Assembly (NCBI GenBank): GCA_903945495.1
Contig: CAJAVU010000021.1
Location: 186,001 to 250,000 of the forward strand
Direction of reading: 5' to 3'
Length of the DNA: 64,000 bases
Origin: an uncultured Flavobacteriales bacterium
GTDB taxonomy: Bacteria; Bacteroidota; Bacteroidia; Flavobacteriales_D; Crocinitomicaceae
Positions within the stretch are counted from its first letter, which is position 1, and each line of letters starts with the position of its first letter. The notes under the pieces are model-generated. The model did not search any database and was not told the DNA's origin. It saw only the letters and a list, made by a program, of their open reading frames with translations. Shown in pieces: positions 18,992 to 27,837 of this stretch. A program made the position numbers and the translations under genes.

Positions 18992-20818
18992 TTAGACAAT
19001 TTTTTTGTCTACAAAGTACATATCGATTTTTCCTTTGTTCTTTGCTTCTATCTTTCCGCGGTACGTGCATTGATAGTGTTCCTTAATCAGTTCGTAGGTG
19101 GCTCCAGAAATATTAATTTTATTGATCTCTCCACTACTTTCCATACGCGAGGCAATATTGACCGTATCACCCCAAATATCGTAAGAGAACTTCTTGATAC
19201 CAACGATTCCAGCGATTACAGGACCGGTATGAATACCAATTCGAATATCGAAATAGGGTAAGTTTTTTTCAATGCGTTCTTGCTTTAAGCCATCAATTAA
19301 CAGGAGTATTTCTTCAGCAGCCATCACCACATCAATGGGGTGGCTTGTGTTTTTGTTCGGTAAACCACCCGCTGCCATATATGCATCTCCGATGGTTTTG
19401 ATTTTTTCAATTTGGTATTTCTCCATGATCCGATCAATTCCTTTAAAGCAAGTGTCGATCTCGGTGATTAATTCTTTTGGACTCAACAATTCTGAAATGG
19501 TCGTAAATCCTTTAAAATCGGTAAAAAGAACCGTCGCGCTTTCAAAGTTCTTTGTTTCAGCATATCCCTTCTTTTTCAATTCTTGCGCCGTTTCAAAGGG
19601 CAAAATATTCAACAGTAACTCTTCGGAGCGTTTTTTCCCTTTTACCACGACCACCATTAAAACAATGATTAACAGCAAAATTCCGCCTGTTGAAATCAAT
19701 CCTATCCGTTGTTTTTGAATTTGCGAATCGGCAATAATTTCTTTTTGCGCATATTCCAAGCTATCGCCCAATTGTTCTTTTTCATATTTAAAATTCAATT
19801 CCTTTTCAACCATTGATCGCTCATTGTCAATGTTCTGAATAGAATCGTTCATTTCTTTGTAAATCTCAAAATACTTGAGAGCTTCGGGCATATTACCTGA
19901 CCCTTTTGTGCTTTTATACATGCAATCACAGGCATCGCGAATCAATGGTGGAATTTTCAACTCTTCAGCCGTTGTAAAAGCCGATAAACACCATTTTTTT
20001 GCGGTTCCAAAATCTTTAAGCTCATTGTATACTAAGCCTATATTTAATTCTGCTATAATAGAGAAGCGGCGATTGTTCAAGTCTTCAAATAGTTGTTTGG
20101 CTTTCATTGAAGCCTCCAGCGATTGATCAAAATAGCGTTTGGCCTTTTCAGGGTTCTCCAATTTTACCCTGCTGCCTTCTTCATAATACACGTAACCAAT
20201 ATTTCCATACGCAACGCCCACTTGTTCTGGATTTAGCTTTTCGTTGATGTAACTTAAACTTTCGCGATACGATTTTAATGCTTTATCGGTTTGTTTTGTT
20301 GCACCATAAATATTACCCAATAAGCTTAAAGAAGTAGCAATGCGCACAGAATCTCCAATGTTTCTGTTCAATTTCAACCCTTTGAGGTGATAAGCCGCCG
20401 CTTGTTGATTGTTTTCTTGACGCTCATATATCTGACCAATCACACTGTAACAATCCGAAATCAATTCCTTATTTTTTAGTTTTTCAGACAGCTTCAATGC
20501 TTTTTGGGCAAATTCTAGGGCTTTTGGATAAACTCCCTGAATAAGCAGTGTTTTCGACCGAATCAGGTAATTTTCTTGCTGAAAACGCACATTGTTTAAT
20601 TTCTTGTTTAATTGATCTGCTTTATCCAAAACAAGTATCGAACTATCGGGAGAGGTATTCGTCATTAACTCAGCAACTGAATGCAAAGATTGAATGCGCT
20701 TCTCTGTTTTAAGCTTGGAATTAAACCCATCGGAAACAAGTTTGCTTGTCGTATTCTGACCAAGCATCGAAAAAGGAACTATACAAAAAAGTACGTGCAG
20801 TATATACTGTCTCATCAC
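18992..20818 (-). CDS. TPR-containing membrane adenylate cyclase (class III)
   Basis: The 608-residue product has a signal peptide (ending FSMLGQ), about seven TPR-like helical repeats (residues 50-340), a coiled coil, one membrane helix near 374-394 and a class III cyclase domain from about 428. The catalytic set looks complete: FTDFKGF and IGDAYMAAGG supply the metal Asp residues, KIKTIG supplies the adenine-selecting Lys, YDIWGDTVNIASRM supplies the second purine-selecting Asp plus the Asn and Arg that handle the transition state. This pattern points to ATP rather than GTP, so cAMP is the likely product. The TPR region would face the periplasm and sense an unknown partner. Confidence 0.88.
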   Translation of the reverse strand: MMRQYILHVLFCIVPFSMLGQNTTSKLVSDGFNSKLKTEKRIQSLHSVAELMTNTSPDSSILVLDKADQLNKKLNNVRFQQENYLIRSKTLLIQGVYPKALEFAQKALKLSEKLKNKELISDCYSVIGQIYERQENNQQAAAYHLKGLKLNRNIGDSVRIATSLSLLGNIYGATKQTDKALKSYRESLSYINEKLNPEQVGVAYGNIGYVYYEEGSRVKLENPEKAKRYFDQSLEASMKAKQLFEDLNNRRFSIIAELNIGLVYNELKDFGTAKKWCLSAFTTAEELKIPPLIRDACDCMYKSTKGSGNMPEALKYFEIYKEMNDSIQNIDNERSMVEKELNFKYEKEQLGDSLEYAQKEIIADSQIQKQRIGLISTGGILLLIIVLMVVVVKGKKRSEELLLNILPFETAQELKKKGYAETKNFESATVLFTDFKGFTTISELLSPKELITEIDTCFKGIDRIMEKYQIEKIKTIGDAYMAAGGLPNKNTSHPIDVVMAAEEILLLIDGLKQERIEKNLPYFDIRIGIHTGPVIAGIVGIKKFSYDIWGDTVNIASRMESSGEINKINISGATYELIKEHYQCTYRGKIEAKNKGKIDMYFVDKKIV

Positions 20819-20900
20819 AATTAAAAATTAAACGAAGATCCACCCTTAGACACGTATCTTCTTAATTCGACGCGCAGTGCTTCACTAGCGCATCATTCGT

Positions 20901-20908
20901 CAAATATA
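20901..20908 (-). promoter_or_regulatory. -7 promoter element TAtaTTTG
   Basis: Exact match to TAnnTTTG on the minus strand, between mnmE and the cyclase gene, about 85 bp before the cyclase ATG. Suggests the cyclase has its own promoter. Confidence 0.45.
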
Positions 20909-20944
20909 CAACGCGTTTTAATGTGCTGGTGAAAAAAGTGTGGG

Positions 20945-22312
20945 TTACTTTCCAATACAAAACTTGGAGAAAATATTCCCAAGCAGATCATCGGTAGAAA
21001 TATCGCCTGTGATGGTGCCTAAATCGTACATGGCTTGACGAATATCCATCGCTACGAAATCTGCAGAAATGTTGTTGTCTAAATCGAATTTTGCTTTTTC
21101 GAGAGAAACAGCTGTGCGCACCAACGCGTCGTAGTGACGAATGTTTGAAACAATTGTATCATTGGCCAAATTAAAATCTCCTGTTACCAATTCAACCAAT
21201 TTCTCACGCAGGGTTTCCATTCCAATTCCCTCTTTGGCAGAAATAGATATGCACTCCTTTTCGCAAGATTCAACTTTTTCTTGAGAAATATCTTGTTTAT
21301 TGGCTAGAACCAGTACTTTTTTATCTGGAAATTCTGTTTCGATTTCTGTCGCCCAGTTTGCCACTTCTTTCAAACTTGAGGGGATAGAAGTATCAGCCAA
21401 ACACAAGACTACTTGCGCCTGTTTGATTTTTTCTTTCGAGCGTTCGATTCCCATGGCTTCAATCTCCTCAGCTCCTTCTCGAATTCCAGCTGTATCAATT
21501 AAGCGGAATAAAATTCCTTCGATGTTCAATGTTTCTTCAATCACATCGCGTGTTGTCCCAGCAATGTTACTAACGATTGCCCGATCTTCACCCAATAGCT
21601 GATTCAACAAAGTACTTTTTCCGGTATTTGGTGCGCCAACAATTGCAACAGGAACACCATTTTTAATTGCATTTCCCAATTCAAAGGATTTCGCCAAACG
21701 ATTGATGTACGATAAAACATCCGTTACCAATTGTTTCAGTTCTTTGCGATCTGCAAATTCAACATCTTCTTCTGCGAAATCGAGTTCCAATTCAACCAAG
21801 GAAGCAAAGTGGATTAACTTTTCACGTAACTCTTTCAACTCATTGGAGAAACCTCCGCGTAATTGTTTCAAGGCAATATCGTGGGCACTTTTCGATTGAG
21901 AAGCAATTAAATCTGCCACAGCTTCCGCTTGCGATAAATCCAATTTACCGTTCATGAAAGCACGCATCGTGTATTCTCCTGGTTCTGCCAAGCGACATCC
22001 TTTTTGCAATAAGGCTTGAATGATTTGTTGTTGAATGTAGGGTGAAGCGTGACAAGCAATTTCTGCACTTTCTTCACCAGTGAAGCTTTTTCCTTCAGCA
22101 AAAACAGTGATCAATACCTCATCGATGACTTCGTTTTGTTCATTTTTTACGGTACCAAAATGTGCAGTATGTGAAGCCTTGTCGTGTAAACTCTTCGAAA
22201 AGATAGCAGAAACAATTTCCAAGGATTTAGCACCAGAAACGCGAATCATCGCGATGGCTCCTACTCCATTCGGTGTTGCTAATGCACAAATAGTATCGTT
22301 TGAATGTATCAT
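20945..22312 (-). CDS. mnmE: tRNA uridine-5-carboxymethylaminomethyl modification GTPase MnmE
   Basis: The 455-residue protein is standard MnmE size. The N-terminal folate-binding domain begins TICALATPNGVGAIAMIRVSG and contains PGEYTMRAFMNGKLDLSQAEAV. The inserted G domain has GAPNTGKSTLLN, DTAGIREG and LANKQD. The C-terminus ends CIGK, the conserved Cys motif. With MnmG (also in this window, 40462-42333) it forms the complex that adds the cmnm5 group to U34 of several tRNAs. The start at 22312 is only 8 bp from an exact -7 element, so the transcript would have almost no leader. Confidence 0.97.
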   Translation of the reverse strand: MIHSNDTICALATPNGVGAIAMIRVSGAKSLEIVSAIFSKSLHDKASHTAHFGTVKNEQNEVIDEVLITVFAEGKSFTGEESAEIACHASPYIQQQIIQALLQKGCRLAEPGEYTMRAFMNGKLDLSQAEAVADLIASQSKSAHDIALKQLRGGFSNELKELREKLIHFASLVELELDFAEEDVEFADRKELKQLVTDVLSYINRLAKSFELGNAIKNGVPVAIVGAPNTGKSTLLNQLLGEDRAIVSNIAGTTRDVIEETLNIEGILFRLIDTAGIREGAEEIEAMGIERSKEKIKQAQVVLCLADTSIPSSLKEVANWATEIETEFPDKKVLVLANKQDISQEKVESCEKECISISAKEGIGMETLREKLVELVTGDFNLANDTIVSNIRHYDALVRTAVSLEKAKFDLDNNISADFVAMDIRQAMYDLGTITGDISTDDLLGNIFSKFCIGK

Positions 22313-22319
22313 TGTGGTA

Positions 22320-22327
22320 CAAAGATA
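22320..22327 (-). promoter_or_regulatory. -7 promoter element TAtcTTTG of mnmE
   Basis: Exact TAnnTTTG match on the minus strand, ending 8 bp before the mnmE ATG; transcription would start next to the start codon. Confidence 0.5.
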
Positions 22328-22468
22328 AGAAATGAAAAAATAGTGCTTCTAAAGATTTTTATTTATATATTTAGCTTAATCAATAACAATTCGTTCATTT
22401 TGTTTTAACCATTAAAATGAACACCTATTGATTCATATTTTGTTTCTTTGCACTCTAAAAATTTGATT

Positions 22469-22786
22469 ATGAAAAAATTCATCTTGGTTTCTGCTTTATT
22501 CATGATGGCGATAACATCATGCAACGTTTTAAAAGAATATGATACTACTGGGTTTACAATAGAAGGAAATACTGTATCTTTTAATAACTCTCCAATGGCC
22601 GAATTAGTAGGGTTAGAATTTGCATTAGACAATAATAAATTGGTAAAAGAACTTACATTTCGCGTTCTAGAAACTTCGAATAATGATAAAATCAACAATT
22701 TGATTGCCTTTTTGCATGCAAAACACCCAGAATACGAAATTGAAGTGGAAATTCCGTTTGAACATATAGAAGTGTTTAAAAAGTAA
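22469..22786 (+). CDS. Small putative lipoprotein, 105 residues
   Basis: The ATG at 22469 is preferred over an in-frame upstream start because it gives a clean lipoprotein signal: MKKFILVSALFMMAITSC with the lipid-bearing Cys at residue 18. The mature part is about 88 residues, acidic at the end, with no motif I recognise. It is divergent from mnmE and about 100 bp before the DUF47 gene, which has its own -7 element, so it is probably transcribed alone. Function unknown; probably anchored to the inner or outer membrane facing the periplasm. Confidence 0.75.
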   Translation: MKKFILVSALFMMAITSCNVLKEYDTTGFTIEGNTVSFNNSPMAELVGLEFALDNNKLVKELTFRVLETSNNDKINNLIAFLHAKHPEYEIEVEIPFEHIEVFKK

Positions 22787-22866
22787 GAATTGAAATTGAG
22801 GTATTTTCGTAAGTTATCATTACGTTAACTTTTAAAGGAAAGAGCACGTCTATTGTGAGATTCAAA

Positions 22867-22874
22867 TACATTTG
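22867..22874 (+). promoter_or_regulatory. -7 promoter element TAcaTTTG of the DUF47/PiT operon
   Basis: Exact TAnnTTTG match 16 bp before the DUF47 ATG at 22891. Confidence 0.55.
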
Positions 22875-22890
22875 CTAAAAATTTATAATT

Positions 22891-23538
22891 ATGGCATCTG
22901 GTATTTTAAAATTCTTTTTACCAAAAGACAAGGTTTTCTACACATTATTTGAATCAGCGAGTAGTAATTTAGAGACACTTGCTACTAAATTAGTTCAAGT
23001 TGTAAATGAATCTGATTACAACAAACGCGCAGTTCTTATTAAAGAAATGGAAGATTTGGAGCACCAAAACGACCAATTAACGCACGAAATTTTTGTTGAA
23101 TTAGGAAAGAACTTTATCACTCCATTTGATCGTGAGGATATCCACAGTTTAGCAACTGCCTTGGATGATATTGCAGATTATATGTATGCATCTGCGAAGA
23201 AAATCAATTTCTATAAAATTGAGCCAACAACAGATTCTGGAATTCAAAAATCAGCTGATGCAATTAAAGAAGCAGTATTGGCTGTAAATAGCGCCGTTGT
23301 TGAGTTAAGAAACTTGAAAAACACACAAAAAATCGTTGAATGTATTATCAAAATCAACAGTGCTGAAAACAGTGCAGACGATTTATTTGATTTAAGCATC
23401 GAGAAATTGTTTGATTCTGATGTTGACGCAAAAGAATTAATCAAAAAACGTGAATTGTATATGGTTCTTGAAACAGTTACAGATAAGTGTGAAGACGCTG
23501 GTAACGTTATCGAGTCAATCGTTGTAAAATACGCTTAA
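22891..23538 (+). CDS. DUF47 (PhoU-like) protein, partner of phosphate transporter
   Basis: The 215-residue all-helical protein matches the DUF47/TIGR00153 family, which shares the PhoU fold. Recognisable stretches are LPKDKVFYTLFESASSNL at the start, EMEDLEHQNDQLTHEI, TPFDREDIHSLATALDDIADYMY and the C-terminal VLETVTDKCEDAGNVIESIV; the Asp/Glu-rich motifs resemble PhoU metal-binding sites. DUF47 proteins nearly always sit beside PiT phosphate transporter genes and are thought to regulate them. Here the transporter gene begins 28 bp downstream on the same strand. Confidence 0.92.
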   Translation: MASGILKFFLPKDKVFYTLFESASSNLETLATKLVQVVNESDYNKRAVLIKEMEDLEHQNDQLTHEIFVELGKNFITPFDREDIHSLATALDDIADYMYASAKKINFYKIEPTTDSGIQKSADAIKEAVLAVNSAVVELRNLKNTQKIVECIIKINSAENSADDLFDLSIEKLFDSDVDAKELIKKRELYMVLETVTDKCEDAGNVIESIVVKYA

Positions 23539-23566
23539 TCGCCATTTATCATTAAAATCTGTAACG

Positions 23567-25168
23567 ATGTTTACACTATTAATAGTTGTTATTGCTATTG
23601 CCTTACTTTTTGATTTGGTAAATGGTTTTCACGATGCTGCGAACTCAATCGCCACGGTTGTTTCAACGAAAGTATTAACTCCTTTTCAAGCTGTAGTTTG
23701 GGCTGCGACTTTCAACATTATTGCTTTTTGGGTATTCGATATGAGTGTTGGAAACACTGTTGCAAAAACCGTTGATGCAAGTGCAATTGACCTTTGGGTT
23801 ATCCTTGCTGGATTGTTAGCAGCTACTGTTTGGAACTTGTTTACTTGGTATTTAGGAATCCCTTCCTCTTCTTCACATACCTTAATTGGTGGATTTGCTG
23901 GAGCGGCTGTTGCTCATGGTGGATTTGACGTTATTGCATCTGCTGAAATCATTAAAGTTATTTTGTTCATTTTCCTTGCGCCTTTTATTGGAGGTATAAT
24001 TGCCTTCCTGATTGCAATGGTCACCATGAGTCGACGCTTCTTCTTGAAATTTATATTGGTTCTCATTGGTACTTTAGGAATCTATTTATTGATGGATTAC
24101 ATGGTTGAGTTCATGGACATGAAGAAAGAAATGATGTGGATTACCATGGGAATGATGGCAATTTTCATTTTGGCGTATATTTATTACATGTTTGTTCATG
24201 GAAAACGTCAAACTGCGCTGAAAGAATCGAACATGTACAAACGTCTTCAATTATTGTCTTCAGCTGCCTTTTCATTAGGACACGGTGGTGCTGATTCCCA
24301 AAAGGTTATGGGGATTATCTGTGCAGCATTGATGGTCTATGGAAACATGCAACGGGATGCACACAAAGAAAATGAAATCAATTCGTTTTTCAAGATTTCT
24401 GAAGTGATGCAGATTGAGCACGATGATGCGGGTGGACACTTGAAAAAATTCAAACCAGAATATGGAACCGTTAATGGGGTAACGTTTTATGCGAACGGAG
24501 ATGATTTAATCGATGTTAAAACACAAAAGGTTATCTTTCATAAAGAAGAGTTAAATAAAGAATACGCCAATAAATTCAAGGACTTTAAACAAGCAGATAA
24601 AGCACTTGAGAAACTGCACATTTATTCTAAAGGTCACGATATTTACGATGCTTCCAATAAACAATTAATCTTCCGTGATCACGAATTAGACACTAATTAT
24701 TCTAAAGCTGCCATGTTCAGCAGTTATGTTAAAGTGACTAAAAATGATGCTGGAAAGAAAATTGTTGAATTAAAAGAAGGCCACAAAATCAAAACGAAGG
24801 TGAACTCAGAAACAATGCCCTTCTGGATTTCATTCGGTTGTTACATGATGATTGGTATTGGAACTTTATTCGGTGGTTGGAAAATTGTGAAAACAATGGG
24901 TACAAAAATCACGAAAGTGACACCATTAGAAGGTGTTTGTGCTGAAACGGCTGGTGCTTTGACATTGTTTACTGTATCTCAAATGGGTATTCCAGTATCA
25001 ACAACTCACACAATCACTGGTTCGATTATCGGTGTTGGTGCAACGAAACGTTTAAGTGCTGTTCGTTGGGGTGTAACTATCAACTTACTTTGGGCTTGGG
25101 TTCTTACCATTCCAGTAAGTGGTTTGTTAGCAGCATTATTCTACTACGGAATTTTATTGTTCATCTAA
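23567..25168 (+). CDS. PiT-family inorganic phosphate transporter with long central soluble domain
   Basis: The 533-residue protein has two membrane halves, each with a PiT signature: NGFHDAANSIATVVST near residue 20 with GIPSSSSHTLIGG, and GHGGADSQKVMGI near 240 with IPVSTTHTITGSI near 480. Between them (about residues 265-413) lies a hydrophilic segment of about 150 residues. Family members take up phosphate with H+ or Na+. Shorter PiT proteins have a smaller linker, so the segment may be a regulatory domain that meets the DUF47 partner; that is inference. It is followed by a strong terminator. Confidence 0.93.
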   Translation: MFTLLIVVIAIALLFDLVNGFHDAANSIATVVSTKVLTPFQAVVWAATFNIIAFWVFDMSVGNTVAKTVDASAIDLWVILAGLLAATVWNLFTWYLGIPSSSSHTLIGGFAGAAVAHGGFDVIASAEIIKVILFIFLAPFIGGIIAFLIAMVTMSRRFFLKFILVLIGTLGIYLLMDYMVEFMDMKKEMMWITMGMMAIFILAYIYYMFVHGKRQTALKESNMYKRLQLLSSAAFSLGHGGADSQKVMGIICAALMVYGNMQRDAHKENEINSFFKISEVMQIEHDDAGGHLKKFKPEYGTVNGVTFYANGDDLIDVKTQKVIFHKEELNKEYANKFKDFKQADKALEKLHIYSKGHDIYDASNKQLIFRDHELDTNYSKAAMFSSYVKVTKNDAGKKIVELKEGHKIKTKVNSETMPFWISFGCYMMIGIGTLFGGWKIVKTMGTKITKVTPLEGVCAETAGALTLFTVSQMGIPVSTTHTITGSIIGVGATKRLSAVRWGVTINLLWAWVLTIPVSGLLAALFYYGILLFI

Positions 25169-25187
25169 TCATTTGAACAACATATTA

Positions 25188-25217
25188 TGAAGGGAGTCTA
25201 GTAGACTCCCTTTTTTT
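25188..25217 (+). terminator. Rho-independent terminator after the PiT gene
   Basis: An 11-bp perfect stem (AAGGGAGTCTA paired with TAGACTCCCTT) followed by a run of T residues. Confidence 0.9.
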
Positions 25218-25287
25218 GTTTTCTTAACCTACATCAATTCAATCAAGCATTTGCTTTTGTATTTTTACCCTAATTAAACAAAAGGTT

Positions 25288-26418
25288 ATGAAAGATCAAC
25301 TTCAACGTCGCACGTTTTTACAGCGCTTTTCTTTGGGACTATCCTCTTTGATAGCACTTCCTCTATTCGGTCAATCCACTTCAGATAAACATACCATGGC
25401 AACAAAAAACAACATTCTTCGCATACGTCCTCTTGGTTTTCAATGGGAAACTGCAGATCCATTCTTATTTTGTGTTCACCACGAAGACAAGTATCCAAAA
25501 GGAAATGAAAAAATGGGTCCTGTCACTTCATTAGACGGACGCTATTTAGGACAAGATTTCATCGTGAAAGATGGTTTTCGTATGTATCACGGAATGGAAG
25601 TTCCAGGTTTTCCAGGACATCCGCACAGAGGATTTGAAACCATTACAGTTGTTCGCGAAGGATTGGTTGATCATGCTGATTCTACTGGAGCCGCGGGACG
25701 CTACGGAAATGGCGATGTGCAATGGATGACTGCTGGAAAAGGCGTTCAACATTCTGAGATGTTTCCTTTGTTGCACACGGATAAAGAAAACCCTATGGAA
25801 TTGTTCCAAATTTGGTTGAATCTTCCAGCAAAAAGTAAAATGGTTGAACCACATTTTAAAATGATCTGGAATGAAGATGTTCCACGTTTCACCGATACAA
25901 ATGCCAACGGAAAAACAATTGAAGTAGTAGTGTTGGTTGGAAAATTAGGAACGCACACTGCTTCAACTCCTCCACCTAACTCTTGGGCAGCAGATGAAAA
26001 CAATGCTGTAGCCATCTATAATATTCAATTGGAACCAAATTCAGAATGGACTTTACCAGCAACAGTTGAAGGAATTAACAGAACGATCTATTATTATGAA
26101 GGAACTGGGTTGACTGCAGAAGAAACGGTTATTCCGGATTATCACGCTGCAGAAGTAAACCCTATTGCACCAATCGTTCTAAAAAATAGTGGAGAACGTT
26201 CGAAAGTGTTAGTGCTTCAAGGTCGCCCAATTAATGAACCAGTTGTGCAACACGGACCATTCGTGATGAATACAAAAGCGGAAATTTATCAAGCGTTTCA
26301 AGATTACCAAAACACACAATTTGGCGGTTGGCCCTGGCCGAAAAACGATCAAGTTCATGCACGTGAATTAGGCCGTTTCGCAAAACATTCGGATGGAACA
26401 GAAGAAATTAAAGGTTAA
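25288..26418 (+). CDS. Pirin-family protein with Tat-type signal peptide
   Basis: The 376-residue protein has the pirin bicupin layout. The N-terminal cupin shows HPHRGFETITVV and, further on, GKGVQHSEMF, which supply the three His and one Glu that bind iron in pirins. Pirins are reported as quercetin 2,3-dioxygenases or redox sensors, but the substrate of this one is unknown. Unusually, residues 1-33 (QRRTFLQRFSLGLSSLIAL) look like a twin-arginine signal, so the protein may be folded with its metal and exported. It is about 90 residues longer than the commonest pirins. Its stop codon shares the bases TTAA with the stop of the convergent gene on the other strand. Confidence 0.85.
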   Translation: MKDQLQRRTFLQRFSLGLSSLIALPLFGQSTSDKHTMATKNNILRIRPLGFQWETADPFLFCVHHEDKYPKGNEKMGPVTSLDGRYLGQDFIVKDGFRMYHGMEVPGFPGHPHRGFETITVVREGLVDHADSTGAAGRYGNGDVQWMTAGKGVQHSEMFPLLHTDKENPMELFQIWLNLPAKSKMVEPHFKMIWNEDVPRFTDTNANGKTIEVVVLVGKLGTHTASTPPPNSWAADENNAVAIYNIQLEPNSEWTLPATVEGINRTIYYYEGTGLTAEETVIPDYHAAEVNPIAPIVLKNSGERSKVLVLQGRPINEPVVQHGPFVMNTKAEIYQAFQDYQNTQFGGWPWPKNDQVHARELGRFAKHSDGTEEIKG

Positions 26419-26789
26419 CTATCTAAAATATCTGAATCAATATTCGGACGTTCATTCAAAGGTTTTCTGTAAAATAGAATTGCTTGGATGATGATTCCTA
26501 TAGCCAAATAGGCTGCAACAACATATAGAATCTCTGACTGTCTGCTATAAATGAGAATAACAAAAGCCGTAAGAATTGCTAATAAACCATGTAGTAATTG
26601 TAAATAAACGAAATTGGTTATTTTTCTTGCCGCTATACAATAGATGATTAAATACGGTAAAGAACTTAAACCAGATAATAAAATAAAAAACACGATCAAC
26701 TGCATCTCTTTACCTGCAAAAAAAGTACAAACAGCACTTCCTAATAACACTGTTAACACCCACGCTAAAACCGTTTCTCCAATTTTCAT
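26415..26789 (-). CDS. Four-helix membrane protein, function unknown
   Basis: The 124-residue product has four hydrophobic helices (about 8-26, 30-50, 60-80 and 85-107) with a charged C-terminus that ends DSDILDS. I do not recognise a family. It overlaps the tadA stop by four bases (ATGA), so it is translationally coupled to tadA and is the last gene of the three-gene minus-strand operon that starts at 27729. Confidence 0.75.
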   Translation of the reverse strand: MKIGETVLAWVLTVLLGSAVCTFFAGKEMQLIVFFILLSGLSSLPYLIIYCIAARKITNFVYLQLLHGLLAILTAFVILIYSRQSEILYVVAAYLAIGIIIQAILFYRKPLNERPNIDSDILDS

Positions 26790-27232
26790 TTACGTTTGTT
26801 TTGAAAGAATTGTAACATTATTTCCGAGCATTCTTTTTCTAAAATCCCATTCACAACCAATGTTTTTGGATGATACAATTCATTTTTGTAACGTCCCGCA
26901 CCACGTTTTTCATCACGCGTTCCAAAAACAACTTTATCAACTTGTGACCAAAACAATGCCCCTGCACACATAACGCAAGGTTCGACCGTAACGTATAATG
27001 TACACCCTTTTAAATATTTTCCTCCTAAAAATTCTGCTGCAGCAGTGATTGCCTGAATCTCTGCATGCGCCGTTACATCATTTAAATGCTCTGTAAAATT
27101 ATGGGAACGCGCAATGATTTGATTGTTTGCCACGACAATTGCTCCAACGGGAACCTCATCTTGTTCATAAGCCTTGTATGCCTCTTGAAGCGCTTGCTTC
27201 ATGAAATATTCGTCGTTGTAAGGAGTAATCAC
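26786..27232 (-). CDS. tadA: tRNA-specific adenosine deaminase TadA-like nucleoside deaminase
   Basis: This 148-residue zinc deaminase has the catalytic HAE motif (THAEIQAI, near residue 55) and the PCVMC zinc motif, in the order and spacing of the CDA fold, and starts with the usual DEYFMKQALQEA helix. The family converts A34 to inosine in tRNA-Arg(ACG). Some Bacteroidota members of this family are guanine deaminases instead, but the GALFWSQVDKVVFGTRDEKRGA stretch suits TadA. It overlaps the genes on both sides by four bases, indicating tight translational coupling. Confidence 0.88.
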   Translation of the reverse strand: MITPYNDEYFMKQALQEAYKAYEQDEVPVGAIVVANNQIIARSHNFTEHLNDVTAHAEIQAITAAAEFLGGKYLKGCTLYVTVEPCVMCAGALFWSQVDKVVFGTRDEKRGAGRYKNELYHPKTLVVNGILEKECSEIMLQFFQNKRK

Positions 27233-27729
27233 TTTTTGCCGGGTTTTGTTTTTGTATTAAATACCGATCGATCAATTGCCGATAATTGAACAAGGTGTCC
27301 ACGGAAAATTTTATCGAACGTTGCAAATGCACTTGTAATATGAATCTCCACTTGTTCGTTTGCTAAATAGGTCATTTTTACCGTTAATGAACCTCTTCCT
27401 AATCCACGTGAAACCATGTAAAAATTCGATTGACATTTACCGTCTTTGTTTAAACTCGATTTCCATCTTCCTACTTTTCCCTTTTTCTTAAATTTTGAAA
27501 AATCATATGCACCCGCTGTATAAACCATGTTGTTTTCAATGATAAAAAAACTAATTGCATGTTTCATCATTTTTGGCTTATCAATTCCTGGAAGCCACAT
27601 GGTGTCTAATTCGACCACAAACAATGGTGGCACAGAATCATAGCTTGAACAAGTTTTCGTTTCCTGCGAAAAAGCAGTGGGAACGGAAAGTAAAAAGGCG
27701 ATTAACAAACCAATAAATCTCAACGGCAT
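27229..27729 (-). CDS. Secreted protein of unknown function, 166 residues
   Basis: I chose the ATG at 27729, which opens a signal peptide (MPLRFIGLLIAFLLSVPTAFSQ); a longer frame from 27765 would include the exact -7 element at 27745-27752. The mature part starts with a Cys-containing segment (TKTCSSYDSVPP) and ends with a basic tail. It has several beta-like stretches but no family I recognise. The stop overlaps the tadA start by four bases, so it leads the operon. A periplasmic location is inferred from the signal. Confidence 0.75.
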   Translation of the reverse strand: MPLRFIGLLIAFLLSVPTAFSQETKTCSSYDSVPPLFVVELDTMWLPGIDKPKMMKHAISFFIIENNMVYTAGAYDFSKFKKKGKVGRWKSSLNKDGKCQSNFYMVSRGLGRGSLTVKMTYLANEQVEIHITSAFATFDKIFRGHLVQLSAIDRSVFNTKTKPGKK

Positions 27730-27744
27730 ATCTTCTATTTGTTT

Positions 27745-27752
27745 CAAATGTA
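27745..27752 (-). promoter_or_regulatory. -7 promoter element TAcaTTTG of the tadA operon
   Basis: Exact TAnnTTTG match 16 bp before the ATG at 27729; its place supports the shorter start of that gene. Confidence 0.55.
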
Positions 27753-27837
27753 AGGATTCTTTCAAATTTAACTTCCGTGTATGGATAAATCCTTCAAGTA
27801 AGCATATGGTTCAACAAGAATAGTTTTAAATTTGACT

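Noticed and set aside
27400-27418. CCACGTGAAACCA in the secreted-protein gene as a parS site
   Set aside because: The left half lacks the TGTT part; within coding sequence and likely chance.
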